DNA from: Triplophysa rosa
Lineage: Eukaryota; Chordata; Actinopteri; Cypriniformes; Nemacheilidae
Reading direction: 5' to 3'
DNA: 64,000 nucleotides
Assembly (NCBI RefSeq): GCF_024868665.1
Contig: NC_079912.1
Location: forward strand, 14,262,948 to 14,326,947
The position numbers and the translations under genes were made by a program. Of the stretch, positions 22,562 through 32,695 are shown one piece after another (position 1 is the first letter of the stretch; each line of letters opens with the position of its first letter). The notes under the pieces are model-generated. The model saw only the letters and a program-made list of their open reading frames with translations, was not told where the DNA came from and ran no database searches.

Positions 22562-22950
22562 TCTCAGTTCAGCAGAAAATAACACTTTAGTTTTCTTTTA
22601 AAGTTGTTATGTTGAAATGAATGTACTGTATGTTCGATTTAGAGATTAAGGCATTTTGCACAAGGCATTTGTTTCCTTCATTTAATTGATGTCAGACATT
22701 GTATGGTTGATCTTAAATATTTAATAACAAAGCAACTTAAAGGACATTACAGAACAGCATTAAAATATATATTTTGTGAAGGATTAAAGACATGTTTATC
22801 CATATGAGAACATAATATATTTTGTTCAATAAAAATGTTTTCTATGCTCATTTCTTTGGTCTGCCAAAAACCATCAATTTAATTGTCCGGACCTCGGCTG
22901 GTAAGAAGGGTTCATTTACTGGACCTCAAGCAGTTTTAGTTGAAGACCCC
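22562..22950. other. No feature seen
   Basis: AT-rich sequence following the hAT relic. No further transposase homology was recognised after the stop at 22559. Confidence 0.4.
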
Positions 22951-23157
22951 TGCCATAGAAGAACTATTTTTGGTTCCACAAAGAACCATTCAGAACCATC
23001 TCTTTCTTACTTTTTTATGATCTGAAGAACCTTTTTTCGCCAAGAAGAACCTTTTGTGAAACAGAAAGGTTCTTCAGATGTTAAAGGTTCTTTATGGAAC
23101 CAAAAGGTTCTTCTATGGCATCAAAGAACCTTTTAAAGCACCTTTTTTTAAGAGTGT
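22951..23157. mobile_element. MITE, aggttctt family
   Basis: Dense inverted pairs of agaacctttt and aaaggttctt, for example tgaagaaccttttttcgc against gaaaggttcttcaga. The right end is caccttttttta and agagtgt. This is a foldback-like cyprinid element; the left terminus is eroded. Confidence 0.65.
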
Positions 23158-23333
23158 AGTTCACGGAAACTCTATCACGATTAAAAAAACTCTCTTAAAG
23201 TTGGTTGAGAGTAGGTCCAGAGTGTGCTGAGCTACTTAAATATCTTAAAGCGTAAATAAGAAAGCTTTAATTTAACAATTTTTGGTTACTACATACTCAC
23301 AACTCAATGTGTTGTGTCCGATTTTGAAAAAGA

Positions 23334-23412
23334 TAATGAATGAATGGATGAATGAATGAATAAATAAATATAATATTGTAATTATATTATATAGTAAGAG
23401 AAATAAATAAAT
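23334..23412. repeat. Imperfect AATG/AAAT microsatellite
   Basis: Runs of aatgaatggatgaatgaatg passing into aataaataaata and AT-rich sequence. Confidence 0.7.
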
Positions 23413-23649
23413 AAAAAGGAAAATAAAATAATAAAGTAGTAGTATACAACAAAACTTTGGATTGGTATCTGTCACAAATATTTAATAATAATTTCACAGT
23501 CTGCATTTGAGAATGAAAATGTGTCTTGGTGGTCGGAAACGTCAATAATACACAGTAAACCCTGTGTTGCTCACATTTGAAACAAATTAATAATTTATTC
23601 TCTTCATGTGTGTTACCTTATACATCTTTCACATCCACTTCTATAGGCT

Positions 23650-23860
23650 GAAAACATATTTTTATTCTCTTGCGTTTTGACTCTTATTTTATGTTTTTTT
23701 TTCTCTTTTGTACTTTGAGTCTTATTTTCATGTTGTTTTTATTATTCATGCCATTTATTTTGCTGTGAAAGCTTGTGTTTGGCACTTTGGGTATGGCTTT
23801 GGTGTATTGAGATGTACTATATAAAGACATTTACTTACATTACATTACATTCTGCTGTAA
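23650..23860 (+). repeat. Possible LINE 3'-end fragment
   Basis: The sequence tggtgtattgagatgtacta, tataaagacatttac and a terminal (acatt)n run (23836-23851) resemble the 3' tails of fish non-LTR elements that end in short tandem repeats. No coding part is retained. Confidence 0.35.
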
Positions 23861-23865
23861 ATGTA

Positions 23866-24580
23866 CTTACATTTTCTCTGCCATTTAGACATAACCTGAA
23901 GCTGATGAAAACAGCCCATTACCCACAATGCATCTCTCTATACCTATATTAATTAATTCAGGCCTGCTGGATATGTGGAGTGTTTATCTCTTTATAAATA
24001 GAATATGTGCTTATTTCACCCTAGAGACTGACTCAGCTCCTCAGCGCTTTTCCAGATATGCTATTTAAGAGATAATATTCATTCACATCTGAACTTCTAA
24101 CTTCTTTATCCATAATAAAACCTATATTAGCCATGAGGATTTTTAGAAGTATGGCTATTGTTTGGTTTCCTAATTGACACCATAATGCTCAGTCCAATTT
24201 GTTTTGGATAACGCGGGGCCGTGCGTGAGAAAGCACCGTGCGGTATTCTTCGGCCCCCTGATGTCTTCAGCCATCTGGCTATGGTCGGTCCATCTCACTT
24301 GGAGCGCTGCTGAGCACACACAGTAATTACAGAGACCCGGCCCACCCAGGCATGACAAACTAACCGCGTTTGCTCTGTAGGCTCATTTCCACACCGTCCT
24401 CAGCAATTCTCTTTTTTTAGTTCATGCGCTAAATATTTATGAGACGAAATGCGCGCTGGCATCATTTACAGTCCATCGACATTATACACTATCAGACTAC
24501 CAGACACACACAAACAAATACACACATGCCAGACTAGATATTCCCATCTGCCTCATGAACAAAGACAATAAATAAGGGAA
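23866..24580. other. Unassigned, unusually unique-looking
   Basis: No repeat wording recognised. Sequence complexity is high, with homeodomain-like attaattaatt (about 23949) and GC-richer 24210-24360. A possible place for conserved non-coding DNA, by impression only. Confidence 0.3.
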
Positions 24581-24815
24581 ATCATTTATTTACCCTCATG
24601 TCATTCCAAACCATTATGACTTTCTTTCTTCTACAGAACACAAAAGAATATATTTTGAAGAATGCTGGTAAGCAAAAACATTGAACCCCATTGACTTCCA
24701 TTGTGTGGACACAAAACCATAGATTTTTCTCAAAATATCTTGTTTCGTGATCCACAGAAGAAAGAAAGGTTTTGGACAACATGAGGGTGAATAAATAATA
24801 ACAGAATGTTTTAAA
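24581..24815. mobile_element. MITE, tagttcaccc family, ends eroded
   Basis: Contains atttaccctcatgtcattcc, actttctttcttctacagaa, ccattgacttccattgtgtg, ctcaaaatatcttg and aacatgagggtgaataaat in family order. The terminal gggatagttcaccc is not recognisable at either end. Confidence 0.7.
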
Positions 24816-25064
24816 CGGTTTTCATTATTTTTGTCCAATTAAAACCAGAAAGGATTAACGATCTGATGCCAAACCTTTAAAAGGTTTCGTGTGCATCGCC
24901 CTATAAAGAACCTCTCAGTTCAATAAATCTCTGAAAGAGACAATTTATGAACTTTATCCAACAACACACTGCACTTCATGAATGCACTATTTTCTGAGCC
25001 TTAAGATGCTATGAGAAACCATTGAAGAACCTTTATTTCCAAGAGTTTCTATAAGTTTTCACGT

Positions 25065-26551
25065 GCATTTTCTATTCACCCTCAATATAATGAATATAAT
25101 CTTTCATATAGAGAAAGATTTAATACAGAACAAGATCCATGCTTTAGAGCCTCTAACAGTGTTCATTTTTCCCTGAATTAAAAGCTTGTGTCTCCACAGT
25201 GGACCCTCCTGTCTGCCGGAGCTTGTGCCACATGTTCTCACACAACCGGGGTCAACAACTCACCCAACGTGCCGTGAATGATTTATTCAGAGAAATTAAC
25301 ATGCACTTCTTAATCTACTCTCTCATTTGATGTTGCGCTTCTGTGCACCGTCCATTAAAAAAAAAAAGCGCACGTGGGTGGACGCCAAACCAGCGGAGCC
25401 TAAACACGGTGTTCATTTCAAGAAAAAAAATGTAGCGGTCTGTTCATCTGTTCAGGATATAGATTTTGTTGAACTCTTAGCTCTACTTCAATAATCGTGT
25501 TCCCCGTTACCAGAGTCATTCTGATAATATCCAGACTTATTCATAAACTATATCATCGCTGAGTGTGTCGACATCCCTACAGGCCATTTTTGTAAGCCCA
25601 GCCAAGTGAATCATGGGAAGGAGGAATGCATGGGTTTTTAATCACGAACTACATCCGAAGTCTATTCTGCGAGGAAAATGACATGTATAGGGTTCTATTA
25701 TATGAGCTGGTGCAATAGCTGCGCGTGGTCGTATACTATTCTACAGAAATAAAGCAACAAAAAGCTGATGTGACTCTTTTTTCAACCTGTTTACTTTTCC
25801 TTTCTAAAAAAGCTTATTTTTGATGTCTGTTTAGCGATTCTAATTGTAGTTCTTATTGTCTATTTTAATATCTCAGTCTGAAGTCATTGTCTCTGCCCCC
25901 TTTTGTAATTCAAACACTTTTCACAAACCTCTCTACAACAATTCTTGTCGCAAAACTGATGTTGCAAAATACGTTCACAAAGCCTCGGATTTTAATCTGA
26001 GCGTACGTTTAGCCGTCAGAGTTTATGAGAGTTGTAACCAAAAGACTGGGCCATTAAAAGAAACCAGAAAGCCAATAAAACCCAGCAGCATCCAGCGCGT
26101 GTATCAGGGGAGAGTGGTTTAGCCATTTGCTCAAATCACAATTGAGGGACTGTTAATAAAAACCGTCAAGAATACAGAATGCTGTCTATTTAGCTTCCAA
26201 TATTTTAACAAAATTTCTTAAAATATTGTTTAAACTGTTGTACTTGTGCCATTCGTAACAAGAGGGACATAAATCAGCTCGGAATAATTTACAAAATCCA
26301 TTTGGCTGTTAAAGTCAAAATAAGTCACGTTAAAATATGAAATTGAAAATGTTGGGGGAAAATAGTGAAGGGCAGGACTTGATTTTGGGCATGTGGCCCA
26401 AGGACACATCAATAAATAAATTAATAACAATTAAACAATTATTTAATCCGTCACATCACCCCTAATTTGATTGGCCGAGCCTTGAAAGCACGTTACGTTT
26501 TCTTAAGCAAACAGTGACATGCCTGAAAAAACAGGGAAAAGATTAGTAGAC

Positions 26552-26552
<1 letters not shown>
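25065..26552. other. Unassigned
   Basis: No supported gene. A fragment at 24870-25060 before it (ctataaagaacctctc, gaagaacctttatttcc) looks like a decayed aggttctt MITE. Confidence 0.35.

Positions 26553-26605
<53 letters not shown>
26553..26605. repeat. AG microsatellite
   Basis: An uninterrupted (ag)n tract of about 26 units ending in aaagaaa. Confidence 0.95.
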
Positions 26606-26609
<4 letters not shown>

Positions 26610-27443
26610 AATTGAGGGCATTGGAGGGTTTATCAAGAGTGAGAGAGAATCAACTGGGGTGGAATAATCTCGACTAGGAGCAAAGTGAAGACCATCAAGC
26701 ACATTTCACATGCAATTTAGCGTGACTCATCTGATGAAAGCTGTCATAACCGGCGCACTAATTTACAAGCTTAAGACCACAATGTCTTTCGATGGAAACT
26801 CAGGGTCAAAGTGCATACCATGCATCCGAGTGAATGTATGGTATCTGCATGAAGCATCATGCATCATGAGTGGCTGATGGGATGAGAAGGGCTTCAATGT
26901 AATATGAAGATTTGCAGTCAATTTGTGAGTCTCTTTAAATCATTAATTCAGTGTAGCCACATTATGTGTTTTGTTTTCCCCTGTGGCAGATGAAACCCCT
27001 GTAACACGTATTAAAGCACTGCTGATGCAAGCTATGCATTATGAATCCTCTTAAATCCTACTTTCTTTTTGGAAGATTATAACATTTTCCAACTTCACAT
27101 CAGCCCCAACTCTTCCTGAACTTCTGGATTATTACATCTCAGACTTTTTTTCTAAAAATAAATAAATCCTATAATATATTGTTCAATATGCAACCTATAA
27201 AGGGAATTTGCTTAACATAATTACATAACATAATTTGTGTCTGTGATACTTGTAGACGTTTTAGCACATACTTAAGTGTAAATTTTGAGGTTCCAGATGG
27301 CAAGGACCTAATTTACATTTATGTATTTTATAAGCAACAAAGAAATAGTAAGTGTTTACAAAGTGAGCCTTTTCCAGTTATAAACAAATGAAATGAGGGC
27401 TATTATGATTGCTGTATGACATTTTTATTCTGTTTAAGGCTGT
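26606..27443. other. No feature seen
   Basis: No ORF, repeat end or RNA gene supported. Confidence 0.45.
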
Positions 27444-27665
27444 AAGGTATTATAGTTTTGTTTTCAGTTTTATTGCAGTTTCATTAATATTTTGAATTAG
27501 CTTTTATTTTTGTTTTTATATTAATTTTAGCTTGTTTAGCGATTTTGTTATGTGCTTTTGTCATTTTATTATTTATTTTTTATGTTGCTATATAAGGTTA
27601 AATTAGTTTAGTTTTTATTTATTTTCATGTAATATTTTAGTGCTTAACTGTATTTCACTTAAACG
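27444..27665 (-). repeat. A-rich interspersed repeat, family C, copy 2
   Basis: In reverse complement this reproduces the actaaaataaaaatg-type sequence of 5041-5390 and 49576-49925, e.g. ttatttttgtttttatatta and gttgctatataaggttaaat. Confidence 0.55.
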
Positions 27666-27701
27666 TATATACTCTCCTTTATCCTAAATGTGTGCTCTCA
27701 C

Positions 27702-27703
27702 TG

Positions 27704-27740
<37 letters not shown>

Positions 27741-27771
27741 ACTTGTCTGTGTACGTACGTGTGTGTGTGTG

Positions 27772-27814
<43 letters not shown>

Positions 27815-28035
27815 CGCATCCGTGTGTGTGTGTGTGTCTCTATGTCTATGTGTGTTAGTACGTGTGCATATTGTGTGTGTGGAGTGTTTTGTATGTGGGT
27901 ATGTCTGTCTTNTTGTGTGCGTACTTGTCTGTGTACGTACGTGTGTGTGTGTTGTGTGTGTCTCTATGTCTATGTGTGTTAGTACGTGTGCATATTGTGT
28001 GTGTGGAGTGTTTTGTATGTGGGTATGTCTGTCTT
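27702..28035. repeat. GT microsatellite with duplicated complex unit
   Basis: After a pure (gt)n tract, a unit of about 175 bp (27737-27911) is repeated as about 117 bp (27919-28035). Both start gcgtacttgtctgtgtacgt and end gggtatgtctgtctt; they differ mainly in GT-tract length. An N stands between them at 27912. Open frames of Cys/Val repeats here are low-complexity artefacts. Confidence 0.9.
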
Positions 28036-28097
28036 CTGTGTTTTCAACCTTTTCTTGTTTCTGCAGGTACAACTTTAATTATTTTGCTTATAGTCAA

Positions 28098-28172
28098 TAT
28101 GTCTCATGTACAGCTGCTTTGTAACAATGAAAATTGTAAAAGCGCTATATAAATAAAGTTGAGTTGAGTATT
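28098..28172 (+). repeat. Non-LTR retroposon 3' tail
   Basis: gtacagctgctttgtaacaa, aattgtaaaagcgctatata and aataaagttgagttgag are the familiar fish LINE/SINE tail ending in a short tandem repeat. No upstream coding part is recognisable beyond the microsatellite. Confidence 0.55.
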
Positions 28173-28182
28173 TAAGTTTTCG

Positions 28183-28834
28183 TTTAAAGATGAGGTAACA
28201 TGCAGTTTCTGCCAATCTCATGATAATCTTGAGTACCTATACAGTAGTATTGCATACGTGGTATCTTCGAAGAGTATTTAGTTTGATCAAATTTATAAAA
28301 GAGAGATACAGATGTACGATTATTTTCGGAAAAAGACAAGCTCCTGGCGTGCAGGGGGTGCGGAACTACAGCACGAGCACACAATACATCATCGCATTAT
28401 CCCTGCATAACTTTTGATTCACTATAAGTTTGTGTTGTTTACATTACGCACGTACACGCCGATTGCATATGACTTCATTCCGGCATCTTTTAGCACTGGG
28501 ACCGCGCCTTCTATCAGTTTCAAATGATCTCCAAATCCAGCGTTATATCCATCGTTTATATAACATTCATCACCAAAATGCAGTGAGCAAACAAACAGAG
28601 CTGAACTTTGGTCAGCCGAGTGATGCGGCGTTGATGGGCGTGATCTTTCTCATGCTGGCTGGTTGACGCGTGGGCGTGCTCTTTCGCTCGTTGAATGACG
28701 CGTGGGTGTGCTTTTCCGGGAGAATTGTCCAATAAGGGACCATGATAAGTTGACCATGTTAAGCTTGAGGAGCCAGCACGTTTAACAGTGTAAAGAAGTC
28801 AGAATGCATGAAATAGCATGTTACCTCCCCTTTA
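28183..28834. mobile_element. Non-autonomous DNA transposon with gaggtaacatgc ends
   Basis: The left end tttaaagatgaggtaacatg and the right end catgttacctcccctttaa are inverted. The interior includes gcgtgggcgtgctctttcgc and ccgggagaattgtccaata, wording common in cyprinid DNA repeats. Both sides carry aagtttt next to the ends, a possible target duplication. Open frames within do not resemble a transposase. Confidence 0.65.
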
Positions 28835-28888
28835 AGTTTTTTAAATAATTAGGCCATTTGATTTCAATAAACAGAAACATTTTCATTT

Positions 28889-29191
28889 GGGCTGTCAAAT
28901 GATTCATCACGATCCAGAATAAAAGTTTGTGTTTACATGATATGTCTGTGTACTGTGAATATTAATTTTGTATTTATAAAGACATACACAAACATGCATA
29001 TATTTAAGAAAATATTAAAATTATATTATAACATTATATTATATTATAACATTTATATATAATATATATTATTGTTTAATATAAATACATGTAAATATTT
29101 CCTAAATATGTATACATGCATCTGAATGTGTTCATAAATACAATGCACAGTACACATTATATACAAACTTTTATTCTGTGTTTGACAGCCC
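28889..29191. mobile_element. MITE, gggctgtcaaa family, complete copy
   Basis: The left end gggctgtcaaatgattcat and right end tttgacagccc are inverted. Internally aataaaagtttgtgtttaca pairs with caaacttttattctg near the right end, and tgtactgtg pairs with cacagtaca. It is palindromic throughout, with a central AT-rich loop. A second copy is at 41963-43670. Confidence 0.75.
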
Positions 29192-29829
29192 TAATTATTG
29201 GTGAGTATGTTGTGTTTAGTTGATAAATGAGCGATCAAAACACATCATCTGTGTGATCTCTACAGTACATAAGGATCAATAGCCGGCACTATTGTATGTT
29301 TCTTCTTCCAAATAAAACTCTCTGAACTCCTGGGGAGAGTTCCTTATATTTTCCCGATTCTGTTTAGGCGCATCTCCCTCAGAGCTTCTATTTCACAGCC
29401 CTAATAGGCCATTAACAGATAAGATAAATTTTATGACACCATTAAGGAAGTGTAAGTTAAATGACAATCAAAGGGTCAAGTCATCGTAATTTCCCATGAT
29501 GCTACAGTGGTGCGGGGTGAGTTGGCTGTCATAATTGGCTTTGCTCTTCTTGCTTGAGTTTTTGTAGGCGGTTTTATTAACATTTAATACGTTACCATCT
29601 TTCCTCCTGGCGCAGAGACAGAGACCGTGCCCTCTGTTCTCACAGCACCACGCTTGGCTTTGGTGGCATCCATGTTTAATACAGAGCAGTCAGTTCCGAA
29701 AACATTACCCTGAATATCTCAAGGCCGTGAGGAGGCGAAGGTGAAGGTAACGCCTCCCCCAATGTCCAATATGCTACTCAGTGTCAGCTTCCATCCAAAC
29801 GATTTGCATATTGTATGAATTCATATACT
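29192..29829. other. Unassigned
   Basis: No repeat wording recognised. A short minus-strand frame starting ATG near 29673 (MDATKAKRGAVRTEG) is followed by gtaacg, too short and weak to call an exon. Confidence 0.35.
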
Positions 29830-30188
29830 GTATAGAACAACAGAATATATGCACAGCCGTGGAAAGAGAGACCACTCCAAAATTATTTTAGTTTTTATAG
29901 TTATGTGTTTCATTCTGTGAACCAGTGACAACATTTCTCCCAAAAGGTTGTATTTATTTGCATTTATTTCCAAAAGCTTGAAACAGGACAAACTGGTGAC
30001 AATAAGAAAAAAAAATATTTTTTCAGATCTTGAATACTGCAAGAAAACAAATTCATATTCATGTTTAAACAACACAACACTAATGTTTTTACCTACTGTA
30101 TGATGGAACTGATGCGTCTTTGCATTCTCTTAATCTTTCACATTGCTGCTGGGTGAATGAATTTATGTCATTCTTGAGGTTTGTTTCT
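29830..30188 (-). pseudogene. Tc1/mariner 3'-end relic, copy 3, left part
   Basis: Blocks acagccgtggaaagagagac, ctgtgaaccagtgacaacat, cagatcttgaatactgcaag and ctttcacattgctgctgggt place this with copies 1 and 2. Homology continues across the 2.1-kb insertion into 32298-32345 (cacactggactggaatta). Confidence 0.7.
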
Positions 30189-30540
30189 GTTACAATCAGG
30201 GGCGCAACTGCACATTTTCTGAGGGGTATGCGAGATCAGTATTGGCGCCCCCCATCGGCCACCCCAATATAGAAAACACACAACAAATAAAAAATCTGCA
30301 GACAAGTTGTATATTACCTTTGGAGTCATTCTATTTTACATCATGTGAAGGTGACAATCAGATTTGCATCTATAACAGAAGCATAAAGGTTTCCTTTTAC
30401 AGAAACACTTTTCCAACTGCTTCACAATGTAACAGATACACAATTCTGAAAAGATAAATAACAATCTGAAAAATAATGAAACAAAGGAGCAAAAAGTAGT
30501 AAAAGTACATAAAGCTTATGTTCAGACATACACAATAAAT

Positions 30541-31110
30541 TAGGGCAGAAACTAACGATTATTTTAATAACCGTATAATTGGACGATTGTTTTTTTTTTT
30601 TTATTAATCGGATAACAGGCTAAACAGTTTTTAAATTGATCTTTTGCTTATAATAACCAAATAAGGGGCTGTGTCCACCGAGCATTTACGCGGCTGAAAA
30701 CGGCAGGAGCTCGGCTGAAAACGCCCGCTGCAGGCGCAGCGTTCTGCCCAAAGTTGAGCATTTTTCAACTCAGGGCGATCGGTCGAACGCCGGCGCTGAG
30801 CGTGAAAAAAACGCATAGCACCAGCGCAGAGCGCGGAAAAAAACCGTCAGCTGATGGCTTTTTTTTTAAAGCGTGGCGTTTCCATAGGAAACCATTGAAA
30901 AAACGCCGGCAGCAGGCGTAAACGCCTCGGTGGACACAGCCTCTAAGACTTCAAATAAGGCTATTTATTGTATTCTTTGAAAAGTGAGTTTCACTTATGT
31001 AGTCTAGAATTTTGACATTTAAAACCTTTAACAAAAAAACTTGTCAAGTTTTAAATAATAAAACTTCTTTAAATATCCCAAATATAAGTAACAATCGAGT
31101 TGTAGCCCAT
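30541..31110. mobile_element. Possible nested element with tagggc-aactaacgatt ends
   Basis: The left wording tagggcagaaactaacgatt and right wording aatcgagttgtagccc resemble the inverted ends of the common fish hAT family tagggctgcaactaacgatt. Both ends are degenerate and the duplication is unclear. Confidence 0.4.
30665..30943. mobile_element. 279-bp MITE with TAA duplication, Harbinger-like
   Basis: The left end ggggctgtgtccaccgag and right end ctcggtggacacagcctc are an 18-bp inverted repeat with one mismatch. Flanks are taa at 30662-30664 and 30944-30946, the 3-bp target typical of PIF/Harbinger elements. The interior is GC-rich with internal pairs such as aacgccggcgctg and acgccggcagcagg. 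Confidence 0.8.
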
Positions 31111-32297
31111 TAGAGATGTGCTGATGAGGAAATAAACTTATTTTGATCTTTAAAGTTATATATAGATTATTCCCTTTCCTTCAACTAAAAGTATTATTAA
31201 CATTATTTATTATTATCAGAATAAGACGAATAAGACGTATCACATGATATACTCGCGTTGTATTTTTTTGTTCTTTTCCCACTTAGGCCTACTTTAAAAC
31301 GAATGCTTAGTTTGTGGTTCATTAATATTTAATAAAAACACAACAATAAAATTTGCCTATGTTAAACATACCTTTACTGTGCATTTATAATTCAAATATT
31401 ATTGAAAAAACGAAATAAGATGGATAACAGATATTATAACGCAAATAAATAAAAACTCTTTGGATTTTCCCCTTGCTTTAAGCATGTTTAGTTAGTGGTT
31501 CACATTTTATGAAAACATCATTAAAGTAAAACAAAGACAAACTCACTTACATTGAAAGCTCAAATTATTTTTCATTAACTAACATTCTTTTGCGCTCTTG
31601 TCTCTGTCATCCTGTCAATCATTGCGCTGTTTCAGTGTCCACACGCAATATCTCCGGTGCTCTGTGCTGCGCGCTGTTTGCAGAAGACGCAACTGCTCAT
31701 GTTATGTGAAGGACACGGACCTGACGTTCAAACTGCACAGCTCGCGTCGTCATATGGGGAAAACGCGTCCGACGATTAATGAAGAACCCGATAATGCGTG
31801 ATAGTGGGAGACTTAACAGCTTTAACAACCGTCTCAGACTCTCCCGAATGTAATTATAAAGCTCCTTCACAAACATAGATTTATTTTATAAGCGCCAAAG
31901 ATGTAGGCCTAGAGGTGACCTGATATTGTATTATAATATGAACTACCTCTCAGGCAACGTTAAATAACTTGTTTTTTACTTGTCAATTTACTTTTCATTT
32001 TCATGTTCTGTTCTGCGCTTTGGGAAGTTTCTTTGCTCGATCCATTTGGTCATTTGACTGTGAAAGAGTGATTGGTTGACATAATAACTTGATTAAATAA
32101 ATTATATATTTATTGAACTCGTTTAAAATGCTAGACAAAAGTGAAACTAAAACGTTTTAGATAATGACATTTTCGTTATATTTTTTATAACGTTTTATTT
32201 AAAAAAATGTTAAATAATATTTTGGCACAATGGCGCCCCCACTTGTGCGGCGCCCCTATGCACCGCATATACTGCATACCCCATTTTTGCGCCCCTG

Positions 32298-32345
32298 GTT
32301 ACAATTTAACACACACTGGACTGGAATTACCTCAATACATGCATT
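32298..32345 (-). pseudogene. Tc1/mariner 3'-end relic, copy 3, right part
   Basis: Continuation of 29830-30188 after the hAT-type insertion, recognised by cacactggactggaattacc against cagacactggactggaatga in copy 2. Confidence 0.65.
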
Positions 32346-32509
32346 TAAGAAAACAACCATAGAGAGGAAAACTGAATAAACTCTCTTACAATATTTTTTT
32401 ACAAAAATATATATATATATATAAGTAGAATTTTATAGAATATTTAATTTGTAACATTATGCGGCTAATTTACACATATACACATATTTTTGCTATTGTA
32501 TAAATCTGT

Positions 32510-32695
32510 TGGTAAATTGCTGTCCGCTTGGGAAATCCTACTCAGACTGAGTCTTGGTTTTAGTATTTTATTGCCACTGTCTTTGTCTTGCTCATTGGGG
32601 GATTTGTAAGACGTTTCTTTCTTCGTAAAGCAGCTTTGAAACAATATGAATCATGAGAAGCACCACACAAATGAATTGAGCTGAACTCACTGTAT
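32510..32695 (+). repeat. Non-LTR retroposon 3' end, decayed
   Basis: ctcagactgagtcttggttt, tattgccactgtctttgtct, tgctcattgggggatttgta and aaagcagctttgaaacaata follow the order of a fish LINE/SINE 3' end that finishes in gctatacaaataaa; here the tail reads accacacaaatgaattgag. Confidence 0.5.

Larger units (their letters stand above)
30197..32297. mobile_element. 2.1-kb hAT-type element with perfect 8-bp duplication
   Basis: The left end caggggcgcaac and right end tttgcgcccctg are inverted, and both continue inward with ggggtatgc / gcatacccc and ggcgcccc blocks. The element is flanked by exact gttacaat at 30189-30196 and 32298-32305. Removing it restores Tc1-relic sequence seen at 12070-12520. 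No transposase was recognised; the interior holds other repeats (30541-31110 and 30665-30943) and AT-rich DNA. A CpG-rich patch at 31600-31800 has a 67-codon frame with no family. Confidence 0.85.

Noticed and set aside
27692..28152. Cys/Val and His/Thr-rich frames up to 137 codons
   Set aside because: They are translations of a GT microsatellite.
29590..29673. Minus-strand mini-exon starting MDATKAKRGAVRTEG
   Set aside because: Short, with a poor donor (gtaacg) and no further exon.
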